This document shows, in pieces, positions 7,358 through 16,391 of a DNA stretch of 21,208 bases (position 1 is the stretch's first letter; each line of letters begins with the position of its first letter). Below the pieces are notes generated by a model. The model did no database searches. It saw nothing but the letters and a program-made list of their open reading frames with translations, and had not been told where the DNA came from. A program made the translations under genes and the position numbers. Source of the stretch: Mycoplasmoidaceae bacterium (lineage in GTDB: Bacteria > Bacillota_I > Bacilli_A > Mycoplasmatales > Mycoplasmoidaceae); the NCBI GenBank assembly GCA_024427105.1, contig JAKSVR010000015.1:1-21208 (forward strand), given 5' to 3'.

Positions 7358-8290
7358 TTATATACTCCGAATTCTACGAATAATTTGTAAACCTTCAGGT
7401 AAAATACGACGACCGTGTGTTGTTTTTACAACATATTTATTTTTAAATAAATAGGGCTCAATTTTTTCTTCAATAAATTGAATTTCAAAATCTGTCATTT
7501 GACTTAATGTCTTAATTCCGATGACATTATTGTTGTGTGAAAAACACATTAAATACTTAATGTCATTATTATTTAATCCATTTTCATAAATTCCAATTTG
7601 CTTAAATATCTGCTTAATGCTTACATCTTTGTTAACTACTTTGAAATCTATCACTCTTGATAAGATTGTTAATGCATTTCTTGGTATCCCTTTTGAATTA
7701 TTAGCAATAACTAATATTTCTTCATCAGTTAATTTAATATTCGTTTTTTTAATTGCATTACTAATAATAGTTCTTATTTCATCTAAAGTGTAATCGCCAA
7801 AATAAAATTGAATTCCAAATCTTTCTTCAAGAGGCTTAGGAATTTTGCTTAATGATGTCGTTGCACCAATTAAGGTGAAACGTGGAACTTTAATCCGGGT
7901 AGTCCGTGCATTAAAATCTTTCCCAATGGTTATATCCATTGAAAAATCTTCCATTAAAGAATACAGCAATTCAAAACATGCTCGGTTAATGCCATGAATC
8001 TCATCAATAAATACAACATCCTTGTCTTTAATCGTCAAAGCAAAATTATAGACATCCAAATTTTTTTGGATAGCTGATCCTTGAATAATCTTAATATTCG
8101 CGTTTTGCTCATGTGCAATAATAAATGCTAATGATGTCTTGCCAGTTCCTGGCAATCCATAAAATAAACAATGATCTAATGGTTCATCGTTTATTAAACT
8201 AGCTTTCAAATATGTCCTTAGATTGTGCTTCAGAGTATGTTTACCAATAAACTCTGATAAATCCTTAGGCCTTAGCGATTGAAGCTTCAT
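7358..8290 (-). CDS. ruvB: Holliday junction helicase motor RuvB
   Basis: RuvB is the AAA+ ring ATPase that drives branch migration of Holliday junctions with RuvA. The 310-aa protein starts with LRPKDLSEFIGKHTLKHNL, as the family does. It has Walker A GLPGTGKTS (45-53), Walker B VVFIDEIH (DEIH 96-99), the sensor GATTSLSKIPKPLEERFG that carries the arginine finger, and a C-terminal winged-helix region ending HGRRILPEGLQIIRRIRSI. It is slightly shorter than E. coli RuvB (336 aa). Its ATG lies inside ruvA with a 26-base overlap, so translation is coupled. I saw no ruvC in the window. Confidence 0.95.
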   Translation of the reverse strand: MKLQSLRPKDLSEFIGKHTLKHNLRTYLKASLINDEPLDHCLFYGLPGTGKTSLAFIIAHEQNANIKIIQGSAIQKNLDVYNFALTIKDKDVVFIDEIHGINRACFELLYSLMEDFSMDITIGKDFNARTTRIKVPRFTLIGATTSLSKIPKPLEERFGIQFYFGDYTLDEIRTIISNAIKKTNIKLTDEEILVIANNSKGIPRNALTILSRVIDFKVVNKDVSIKQIFKQIGIYENGLNNNDIKYLMCFSHNNNVIGIKTLSQMTDFEIQFIEEKIEPYLFKNKYVVKTTHGRRILPEGLQIIRRIRSI

Positions 8291-8873
8291 TCTTTGTTGA
8301 TATTAGTTTAATTGCCATAGCAACAACATCAGATGTTTCCATTGTGCTTTCAATTGAATTGGTTTCGCAAAGTCTATTAATTGCAAAATTAATATCATCT
8401 TGGTTGTAGCCTAATGTTTTAAGAACATTAATAACATCAGCAATGTTATCATAGTTCTCAGCCTTATTCTTAACATAGAAATCAGCTAGATATTCAACTA
8501 ATAGATATGCATATTTCTTGCTAATACCTGGTAATTGTTCTAACGCATCAGTATCCTTATTAGATATTAATTGTTTTAAGACATTAATGTCGTTTTGCAA
8601 AAATCCAATTGCAGATTTTGGACCAACACCACTAATACTTAAACAATTAATAAAGAATTCTTTTTCTTCCCAGTTTCTAAATCCATAGAATTCCTCACGT
8701 AATGAATTCTTATTTGATAAATAAGTATATTTGTGAAGATATAGTCTAATTGTTTTTCCTGTCTCAAATGCATCTGCCTTTGGAACTAATACAAAATATC
8801 CGACATAATTATTTTCAATGACTATCGATTTTTTGTAAACCGATACAACTTTTCCTACAATATATGAATACAT
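8265..8873 (-). CDS. ruvA: Holliday junction DNA-binding protein RuvA
   Basis: RuvA tetramers bind Holliday junctions and dock RuvB rings. The 202-aa protein starts MYSYIVGKVVSVYKKSIVIENNYVGYFVLV, the OB-fold domain I. It continues with helix-hairpin-helix motifs, ISGVGPKSAIGFL and LEQLPGISKKYAYLLVEYL, and ends in a domain III region (VINVLKTLGYNQDDINFAI) that contacts RuvB. There is no TGA codon inside. A Shine-Dalgarno, AGGAG (8884-8880), lies 6 nt before the ATG. It is the first gene of the ruvA-ruvB-repeat-protein operon and is divergent from an unknown two-gene unit. Confidence 0.93.
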   Translation of the reverse strand: MYSYIVGKVVSVYKKSIVIENNYVGYFVLVPKADAFETGKTIRLYLHKYTYLSNKNSLREEFYGFRNWEEKEFFINCLSISGVGPKSAIGFLQNDINVLKQLISNKDTDALEQLPGISKKYAYLLVEYLADFYVKNKAENYDNIADVINVLKTLGYNQDDINFAINRLCETNSIESTMETSDVVAMAIKLISTKNEASIAKA

Positions 8874-8879
8874 AATTCT

Positions 8880-9041
8880 CTCCTACATACATATTTCCCA
8901 TTTTGTAAAAAATTTTAAAAAATATTTTTTTCTAATTTGTCATAAACCCTAATGAATAGTGAGCAAACGAAAAGATGCAATATGAAATTTTTTACAAATT
9001 TCCGAAAATTTTTTCTTTTTTGGTAAATATGTATGCGGAGG
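8880..9041. repeat. Nested inverted repeats between ruvA and the divergent unknown gene
   Basis: The outer pair is TGGGAAATATGTATGTAGGAG on minus (8900-8880, quoted here as a 21-base arm whose key core is AAATATGTATG) and TGGTAAATATGTATGCGGAG on plus (9021-9040). They match except for two changes and one extra base, and both include the Shine-Dalgarno of their own gene. The inner pair is an exact 14-mer, AAATTTTTTACAAA, on minus at 8915-8902 and on plus at 8985-8998. The centre (8916-8984) holds nothing else I recognise. Confidence 0.7.
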
Positions 9042-9045
9042 TAAA

Positions 9046-10080
9046 ATGGCTTATTATTTCATAAAACAAATAGAAAATAACACTTGGAATCACTACAAGT
9101 ATCATTATCTTGACCATATTAGTAATATTATTGATATACATGACAACTACTGATCATTTGCAATGACATTATTTAGTATTAATGATTTTAAATTACCAAT
9201 TAATTCATTAGCTGGTGATTTACATCTACCATATCAACAGATCAGCAACATTGCTTTTAATTTCGCAAGTGACCAATCACATGCAAAAGAATCAGTTGAA
9301 CATAATGCAGATTATTGTCGAATATATACCGGAACATTTGATATTGACATAAGTCAAAATGAATTTTTTAAACAAGATCTAAGTAATGTTCCTGTCGATT
9401 TTGATTTATCATTATTTATTGATCCTGAAGCTGCTAAAGGTGCAGGAGATGATATTAAGCAAGAACAATTAGATCCATTAATTAATGAAACTTTTGAACA
9501 ACATTGGTCATTTGAACTATATTACACAAACACACATTATGTTCAACAAAAGGATATAGTCCAAAATATTACAGGTTATACACTTCAAAATGGTAATGAA
9601 TGTGTGCCAATTATCAGACCAATCAATGTTGCATCTGCCTCATTTATTAATTTAATTAATCCATTTAACACATTAGCGCATATTGAATCATATACACCCT
9701 TTCAAGTTGTCAGTGCTAAAGTCAAATTCTATTATTGAATAGAAATGTCTAGTGAACAAAAACAACTTGAGAAAGAATTAAAAATTAGTCATGAACCAAC
9801 ATATGAAACTAATATTGATTTAAATGACTACACACTTTTTGATTACGCAAAAAATGAAGTCGTTTTTAACCCACTTGGTGTAAAAGGATTTAATATTCCA
9901 AAATATTCAAATGGTTATTACGAGTTAGAACTTTTAATTGAACAAAATGGTAATACTAATAAGTTCATTATTAGAAATGATTTCAGCTTCAGCCAAAGTG
10001 AATTACCACCAGCAATATACATCACCCATCAAAGGATAGATGATTTGGAAGGATATAAGGAGATTAAATTTAATGATTAA
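9046..10080 (+). CDS. Unknown cytosolic protein, first gene of a two-gene unit
   Basis: A 344-aa protein read with two TGA codons as Trp (9151-9153 and 9736-9738). A strong Shine-Dalgarno GGAGG (9037-9041) sets the ATG at 9046. The protein has no signal peptide or long hydrophobic segment. It is acidic and rich in Asn, Ile, Phe and Tyr, with several short beta-like stretches (YCRIYTGTFDIDISQ, SFELYYTNTHYV, VVSAKVKFYYWIEM). The C-terminal third (SSEQKQLEKELKISHEP onward) may be a separate domain. I do not recognise any family. It overlaps the next gene by 8 bases and is divergent from ruvA. A link to DNA repair is only suggested by position. Confidence 0.75.
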
Positions 10081-10525
10081 AATGTCAAAGAAAGCAATTG
10101 GAGCTATCACTGGTGTCTCAGCTGCATTAATTGCCGGAACAACAGTTGCTGTTAATTTATTAATGAAGAATGAAAAAGGTGCAAAGACAAACAATCCTTT
10201 AAATCGTGATAAAAATTATCAGTACTATTCATTAATAAATAAAATTAGTTCTAATGAGAAACTAAATAATTTAATTGGTATACAAAGAACTGAATCAAGT
10301 ATTACGTATGTAATAGAAGAGCAAAGATTTATTGATAATATTCGTTTAATAGTTCAAGATGCACTAAAAGAAATACCGGCCTTTAGTGAAAAGTATTTAA
10401 ATTATGTGATTGATTGCCATTACAAAATAAATACCAAGTCAGTTTTAGTTGACTTGGTATGATATGAACCGGGAGCAAAGAATAAATTCTTTGATCAGTT
10501 TGAATTATTATTACAAAGTTCCTAA
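10073..10525 (+). CDS. Unknown membrane-anchored protein, second gene of the unit
   Basis: A 150-aa protein from ATG 10073, preceded by AAGGAG (10057-10062) inside the upstream gene. It has a short basic start and one hydrophobic segment at about residues 8-28 (AIGAITGVSAALIAGTTVAV), which looks like a signal anchor or uncleaved signal; no lipobox Cys is present. The remaining 120 residues are hydrophilic. ATG 10082 is an alternative start but is farther from the Shine-Dalgarno. One TGA (10460-10462) reads as Trp. Its end overlaps the pheT stop by 15 bases on the opposite strand. No family recognised; coupling to the upstream gene suggests joint function. Confidence 0.7.
10431..10460 (-). terminator. 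Probable pheST terminator lying inside a convergent coding region
   Basis: ATACCAAGTCA (10431-10441) and TGACTTGGTAT (10450-10460) form a perfect 11-bp stem. On minus it lies about 50 nt past the pheT stop and is followed by TTATTTTGT. On plus no T-run follows and the sequence codes for the unknown membrane-anchored protein. Confidence 0.6.
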
Positions 10526-12841
10526 TTTTTCAATTTGTTTTGAAATTAAATCTAAGTCATTAGTTGTGAATTGTCTAGTATCAACTAAATAATAACGAAT
10601 TGTATAAACTGTTTTATTGTCTTTTACAAAGATATTAATAATCTTAGCATCAGCGATGTCGGTAATTGTTTTGATTTGTTCAATCTTTTTATTTACCAAA
10701 TGAACATTAGCTTTATCGAGAATAATATTAATGTCTTTTGAAATACGTTGGAATACACCAAATGATTTAACCTTAAATTCAACTGGTTTGTAATCATTTA
10801 ATAGTTTATCAATGTTCATTGATAAGGTATAAATTTGTTTATTTTGTAAATCATAATGTTTCAAAGCACTTGATTTTATTTTGCCCATATATCCAATGAT
10901 TTGATCTTTATAAATAATTCCTAATGTTTCATTGCTATAAAAACCATCAACAGATTCAACTTTATAAGTAATCTTTGCATTAAAAATGTTTGCAATTTGA
11001 TTAACAATAGCTTTATAGAAATTCAAATTTGTTGCTAATTTACTACCAGTTATTTGATCGATATAATATTTGTCTAAAGACAAACAAGTCAAATTTAAAA
11101 GTTTGTTTGTATTAGTAAATATCTTTTGAATTTCAAATATTGGATGTAAGCCTAGTTTTCTAGCATCATTGTATTTATAAACTTTCAATAAGCCGTGAAG
11201 CAGACTCATTCTAAAATATTCACGATTTGAATTATTGCAAATAATTTTGATTGGATTTTTCAAACCAAAAATATTGAACATATCTAAATTATTTTTATTA
11301 GTTAAGTTATATGTTTTAACTTCGTTAAAATAATTGTTTAATAGAATATCCTTTATTTCTTGTTTGATACGATAATCTTGATTATTTGCTATTGGTAATA
11401 AATTATCAGCAACATGAATAGGTTTTAATTTGTTAACATCAAGAATTTTTAAAATGTCTTCAAACATATCTTCTTGATTTTCCACATCTAATCGTCATAA
11501 TGGCGCTTTGAATGAGCTTGGGTTTAAAAAGCAAACTTCATACCCTAATTTTTTCAAGGATGAAACAACATAATTTTTACTTAATGATTCATTAATGAAT
11601 CATTTCAATGTGTTTCAATCCAAATTGATTCGTTTCTTATTTCAGTTTTGTTTAAACCAAAGAGTTTGAGCAATATGCTCACCAAACATTTTATTGATGA
11701 ACCCAACAGTTAATAAATTTAAGAAGTTGCTTAATGGTCGTGAAGCTTTCTTGCTTGCATCAGTTTCACAATTTAGTCTTATAGCGGTAGTTCGAACTTG
11801 AGCAAAATTGAAGTTTCCTACCTCAATTCTAGCTCGACTCGTTTTATTAGATAGTTTTGTATTGTCTGAACCTATAACTGCAGCTATAGATACCGGTTGT
11901 GTTTGATCACAGATAAGAATGTCATTCTTATCTAATGTATAAGTTTTATTATTTAATGCAACAAATTTTAATTCACTAGTAGCGGAGCGACAAGACATTT
12001 TACCTTGTAATTTTTCCACATCATATACGTGTGTTGGACAATTAGTCAATAATGTTATGTATGCCAATTGGTCTAATATTTGATTAATTGGTTTAATTCC
12101 GTGGTTCATCAACATTGATTTAATTGATCAATCTGATCGTGACACATGATTGTGGTTAATATTAATATCAGTGAATGATAAGAATGAACAAATTCTTTCA
12201 TCAACATCCATTTTTGTTTGGGCTGTTGGTGCCAATTTTAAAATACTTTTGAAATCAAAACGGAATTTTAAATTTAATTTATTAGCTATTTCAAAGCAAA
12301 AAACTAAATATGAGTTTTCATCATTTCGATTAGCCGGTACAGTTATGTCATATATTGTGTCGTCCAAACCAATAAGTTGTTCTCACTTACTTGATCCAAC
12401 CATTCCTTCAGTTAGCATAATAATTTCATCTTTTTCAGAGTCAGAAACAAATGTATCATTATTAGTCAGCTCAGAATAAGCACACATCATTCCATTGGAT
12501 TCCATACCATGAATTTGTCTCTTAGCAATGGTTATACCATTTGGTAAATGTGCACCTTCCAGTGCAACCAAAACTTTTGCTCCAACTTGTAAATTGCTAG
12601 CACCACAAACAATTGTGTTGGTTTGAACTTCATTTATTTTGACTTGGCAAAGATTCAAATGAGTTCCTTCAACTGGTTTAGCTGCTAAAATTTGGCCAAC
12701 AACAATATTATTGACAGGAGTATATTTATGAATCGATTCAACTTCCATTCCTAATGCATTAACAACTTGTGTAAACTTTTCATCAGTAATGTTTACAAAT
12801 TCAGGAATGAATTGAGTTATTAATTTTCTTGTAAATAACAT
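10511..12841 (-). CDS. pheT: Phenylalanyl-tRNA synthetase beta subunit
   Basis: PheT forms the (alpha-beta)2 PheRS that charges tRNA-Phe. The 776-aa reading frame contains many TGA codons read as Trp and would be four fragments in the standard code. In order: an EMAP-II-like tRNA-binding domain (about 40-150, NNIVVGQILAAKPVEGTHL, MCAYSELT), a B1/B5-type region, the B3/B4 editing region (THVYDVEKLQGK...AVIGSDNT...IEVGNF...CETDAS), a catalytic-like core without catalytic residues, and a C-terminal FDX-ACB anticodon-binding domain (FGVFQRISKDINIILDK). After CETDAS the usual RFERGVD stretch is absent and reads KKASRPLS. The ATG overlaps the pheS stop as TAATG, so the two are coupled under the T-box. 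Confidence 0.93.
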
Positions 12842-13863
12842 TATTTAACTCCTTTCAATTGGTTTGCCAATCTAAAATCGTTGTTATAGATATCTCTGAT
12901 ATCTTTGATTCCGTATTTCAACATTGCGATTCTTTCAATACCAATGCCTGCAGCTAAACCAGAATTAACTTTTTTAATGTTAGCTGCTTTAAGTACTTTT
13001 TTATGTAGCATTCCTGCGCCAAGTATTTCAATTCACCCTGTTTGTTTACACATGCTACAGCCTTTGCCACCACAATTAAAACAACTTACGTCAACCTCAA
13101 AACTAGGTTCAGTAAATGGAAAATATGATAATCGATATCTAGTTTTAACACTTTCACCAAATATATATTTGATCAATCCGTCAATCACTGATTTAAGGTG
13201 ATTAATTGATAAGTTATTCTTTACTCATACAATATCAATTTGACTGAATTGATGGCTGTGCGTTAAATCGTCATCATCATTACGATAAACATTACCATAT
13301 GATAAAACTTTAATTTCTCTGTCTTGATTATGGATAGCTTCGGCTGTGTTAGCAGTGCAGTGTGTTCTTAACATTCTTTGTGCATCAATATAGAAAGTGT
13401 CTTTTGGATCTCTTGCTGGATGCGTCTTCTCAATATTTAATAAGTCCATATTATTTTCAATAGTTGTGACTTCATCTCCATCAACAATTTCAAAATTTAG
13501 TGCCTTAAAGTATTCAATGATTTTATCATTGATAATGGACAAAATAGTTTTAGAACCTTTAGATAAATTGAAAGTATCGATATTTAAATCATAGTTAAGT
13601 TGATTGCTACTCAATTCACTAGCAGCATCTAATTGAGCTTTCCTTATTTCAAATAAGGAAGTTAATTGTTGATTAAAAGAATTAATTTCCAAACCTGCAT
13701 CTTTTTTTTGCTCAACGGGTAAGGATTTTAATAATGTATACAAAGAAGCGACATTTTTCTTAAAGAAGATGTTTTTATTTTCAATTAACTTGCTAACATT
13801 AGTTTGTTCAGCTAATAACTTTTTGAATTCTTCGATGAGTTTATCTTTATTATTGATGATCAT
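12841..13863 (-). CDS. pheS: Phenylalanyl-tRNA synthetase alpha subunit
   Basis: The catalytic subunit of PheRS, 340 aa with TGA as Trp at 13222-13224 and in CKQTGW. An N-terminal coiled coil (1-85) is followed by the class II core. Visible landmarks are [13 protein letters not shown] (motif 1 region), [20 protein letters not shown] (motif 2 region), [14 protein letters not shown], the Cys-rich [12 protein letters not shown] segment seen in many bacterial PheS proteins, and [13 protein letters not shown] (motif 3). AAAGGA (13875-13870) is the Shine-Dalgarno. It is the first gene after a T-box leader, and pheT follows with a one-base overlap. Confidence 0.95.
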
Positions 13864-13876
13864 GACTTATCCTTTA

Positions 13877-14065
13877 AAACAAAAAGAGACACCAAATTGG
13901 CGATGCTATGACCCAATTGGGCGGTACCACATAGCTTCACAAATTAATGTGCTCTTTTGTTCTATTTAGTTGTTTAACCAAGTGAATAGTTGGTTCTAGT
14001 TATGTCTGCATCCCACCAGCGCAGGCTCTCTAAAAATAACTAATTTGAACCGACAACGGCTTGAT
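13877..14065 (-). promoter_or_regulatory. T-box riboswitch leader of pheST, specifier UUC (Phe)
   Basis: On minus, upstream of pheS. Stem I holds AGAGAG and GCTGGTGGGATGCAG, with TAGTTAT/ATAACTA pairing. A UUC triplet at 13986-13984 lies in CTATTCAC, followed by A as usual for specifiers; UUC is a Phe codon. The antiterminator is textbook: A1 helix GCTATG (13935-13930) with CATAGC (13910-13905), the 7-nt bulge TGGTACC (13929-13923), and A2 helix GCCC/GGGT with an AATT loop. TGGT in the bulge would pair with an ACCA tRNA end. A competing stem through CCAATTGG and CCAATTTGG leads to CTCTTTTTGTTTT (ending about 13877), the terminator. Uncharged tRNA-Phe should raise pheST expression. Confidence 0.92.
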
Positions 14066-14141
14066 CAATTTTTATTGTGTTAAACGCTACATTTAACTTA
14101 ATCATTATATATTAATACTTTATACTTATATTGAGGTAGTT

Positions 14142-15434
14142 ATGAAAAAGATAAGAAATGGAATAATGTCTGCTGTAGCAAGTGGCGTTAGTATAGCTTC
14201 ATTAGGTGGTATGACATCTTGTAGTAAACCAATGTATTCTAATGTTATACATATCGCACCGTATCTACACGAAATTACATATGATGATTATCGTGAAGAC
14301 ACTAAATATGAAACAATTGATGAAGCTGAAGCTTTTGGCTGTTCATCAGCAAGAAATGGTAATTTCTATGGTCGTAATTTTGACTATATATATAATGACA
14401 CACCCGAATTTATTGTTCATGTTAAAGCTAACGAAGAGAAAAAACGTCATGCATCATTAGCTGTTGCAACACACTTTGGATTACGTGAAAATAAAATGTT
14501 GCAGGGCAGTTATCATAAACAATTGGAATTAATTCCAAACTTAACAATGGATGGAATTAATGATCATGGTGTTATTTGTTCTGCTAATGTCGTTTCGTTG
14601 GAACCAAAACATGACGATATTATTCCTGAAACAAGTCCTGATAATCCTAATGCTAAAAATGTTCACATGTTATTTCTTGTTCGTTTTGTATTAGACAATG
14701 CTGATTCAGTTGAGGATGCAATAAATAAATTACGTTCTCCTGATATTAATGTCATGGGTAATTTGAATGAGAAAAATTTCCTTCATATAATGATTGCTGA
14801 TAAGACAAGCACAGCTATTGTTGAATTTTATAAAAAAGCAGACTCTAATCATAATCATTTTGATGTAGTACCTCGTTTAATTACCGGCAACGAAAAACCA
14901 ATAATGACAAACTTCTATAGAAATACAGAAACAATTCGTAGCGACTTTACTAATAATGAAAAGTCTGGATATGAACGAGACAAAATATTGAAATATTATT
15001 ACGATTTAAGTGATAACTTCCTTGGTATGCAAGCTCTTCTTAAAAAAGTTCAATTCTCACAGGCATATGAATTTGGACACAATCCGGTTTTTACTGATGG
15101 AACAAGTACTGACGGTAAAGCTGGTGATCTAAATTCTGAATGGTATTCAGAAAAAGGCAACTGATCATATTTACAGAATCATAAAACTACTGACACAGTT
15201 GCTAATTGAATAAATTATCGCGATAACGTTCAACATTTAACAGAGCTAAAGGAAGCCTATCGTGAAGCTAGAAAAAATGAAGATCGAAAAACTGCTAATC
15301 CTGCCTTCTGACACACAACTCATAACTCCACTTATGAATGAGATTGACAACATAATCGAGGTCATCTTCAAATTATTGTTCAAGAAGAATATGCAAAACA
15401 ATATGACTTCTATCAAGATATAATTTCTGAATAA
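14142..15434 (+). CDS. Surface lipoprotein of the choloylglycine hydrolase / linear amide hydrolase (Ntn) family
   Basis: A 430-aa protein read with several TGA codons as Trp. The N-terminus is a lipoprotein signal peptide with lipobox LGGMTSC (Cys27), so it should be lipid-anchored outside the cell. The Ntn-hydrolase core follows: EAFGCSS with candidate nucleophile Cys67, then FYGRNFDY (Arg78, Asp81), and MDGINDHGVICSANVV (Asn140), matching the CBAH/penicillin V acylase fold, which cuts linear C-N amide bonds. A C-terminal THNSTYEW segment fits the family's late Asn/Arg region. The substrate is unknown: bile-salt-like, N-acyl amino acid or peptide amides are all possible. Cys67 would need removal of residues 28-66 to become N-terminal. 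A Shine-Dalgarno GAGGTAG (14133-14139) sits just before the ATG. Confidence 0.85.
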
Positions 15435-15460
15435 AAAAATACCGATTAGGTATTTTTATT
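15434..15460. terminator. Bidirectional terminator between the amidase lipoprotein and the nucleotidyltransferase
   Basis: AAAAATACC (15435-15443) pairs with GGTATTTTT (15449-15457) around a GATTA loop, with T-rich flanks on both strands. The stop codon of the plus gene (15432-15434) abuts the left arm. The stop of the minus gene (15456-15458) lies at the end of the right arm. Confidence 0.8.
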
Positions 15461-16331
15461 TTTCGGATGCAACCTTAATTAAGTGTTTACCATATTTGCT
15501 TTTTTCCATTAACATGCCCGATTCAAGTAATTGTTTTTTGGTAATTCATCCTTTAGAATAAGCAATCTCTTCTAAAGATGCAACAATGATTCCGTTCTGT
15601 TTTTGAATCTTATTAATGTAATTTGAAGCATTTAACAATGATTCATATGTTCCTGTGTCTTGCCAAACAAATGTATTTTCTAAAGTTATTACATTTGCTT
15701 TTTCACTAATAATATACATATTGTTTAAACTAGTTATTTCATATTCGCCGTGTTTACTTAATGGCACTTTGTCTAGTTTTTCAGCAACATTTGGTGGGTA
15801 GAAATATAAGCCGGTTACACATAAATTTGATTTAGGACGTTTGGGTTTTTCTTCAATATAAACAGGTTTATTTTGTTTATCAAGTTTTAATACACCAAAT
15901 CTACTTGGATCTTTTGCACGATAGCAAAATAGAGACATTTTTTTATACAAAGCATTTTGCTTTGCTTGTTTTAGTTTGTCAACTAAACCTTGTCCATAAA
16001 AAATGTTGTCACCAAAAATAAGAGCACATGCATCATTGCCAATAAATTTTTTAGCTAATGCAAAAGCAGCAACAGGGCCTTGTGGTTTCTTTTGAACTGC
16101 ATAAGATATCTTGATACCAAATTTAGTTCCATCACCTAAAAGTGTTTTGAAAGAATCGAGGTCACGAGGGGTAGATATCAATAAAACATCTTTAATATCA
16201 GCAAGCATTAATGTACTTAATGGATAATAAATCATCGGTTTATCATAAACCGTTAATATTTGCTTATTAACCACTAATGTTGATGGATATAAGGTTCTTC
16301 CTAATCCAGCAGCTAATATAATGCCCTTCAT
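15456..16331 (-). CDS. Glucose-1-phosphate nucleotidyltransferase, RmlA-like
   Basis: This enzyme joins a nucleoside triphosphate to glucose-1-phosphate. The sequence is close to RmlA (glucose-1-phosphate thymidylyltransferase): VYDKPMIYYPLSTLMLADIK, ISTPRDL, LLGDGTKFGI, FGDNIFYGQG, VYIEEKPKRPKSN and FVWQDTGTYESLL. It is 291 aa, reading through one TGA (15546-15548) as Trp, the normal family length. The N-terminal nucleotide-binding loop is unusual: AAGLGRTLYPST, where the family has GG-x-GTRLxPxT, so the Thr and Arg of GTR are swapped; Lys23 is kept. No dTDP-rhamnose genes are visible. Its place next to galTK suggests it supplies UDP- or dTDP-glucose for the Leloir pathway or for glycan synthesis, so nucleotide specificity is uncertain. 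It has its own -10 box. Confidence 0.85.
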
Positions 16332-16340
16332 ACAAATCTA

Positions 16341-16346
16341 ATTATA
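16341..16346 (-). promoter_or_regulatory. -10 box for the RmlA-like gene
   Basis: TATAAT on minus, 9 nt before the ATG at 16331, directly downstream of the galTK terminator. No Shine-Dalgarno is present. Confidence 0.55.
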
Positions 16347-16354
16347 TACATATA

Positions 16355-16380
16355 AAAAAGATGTATTTCTACATCTTTTT
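16355..16380 (-). terminator. Terminator of the galT-galK operon
   Basis: AAAAAGATGTA (16355-16365) and TACATCTTTTT (16370-16380) form a perfect 11-bp stem with a 4-nt loop. On minus, T-rich sequence follows. It lies 12 nt past the galK stop and would also work on plus. Confidence 0.85.
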
Positions 16381-16391
16381 AATTTATTATT

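Noticed and set aside
12150..12479. Plus-strand open frame opposite pheT
   Set aside because: pheT domains are continuous across this stretch on minus.
12905..13201. Plus-strand open frame opposite pheS
   Set aside because: It covers the Cys-rich and motif 3 part of pheS and has no features of its own.
14242..14460. Out-of-frame open frame inside the amidase lipoprotein gene
   Set aside because: The main frame has the lipobox and Ntn motifs across this stretch.
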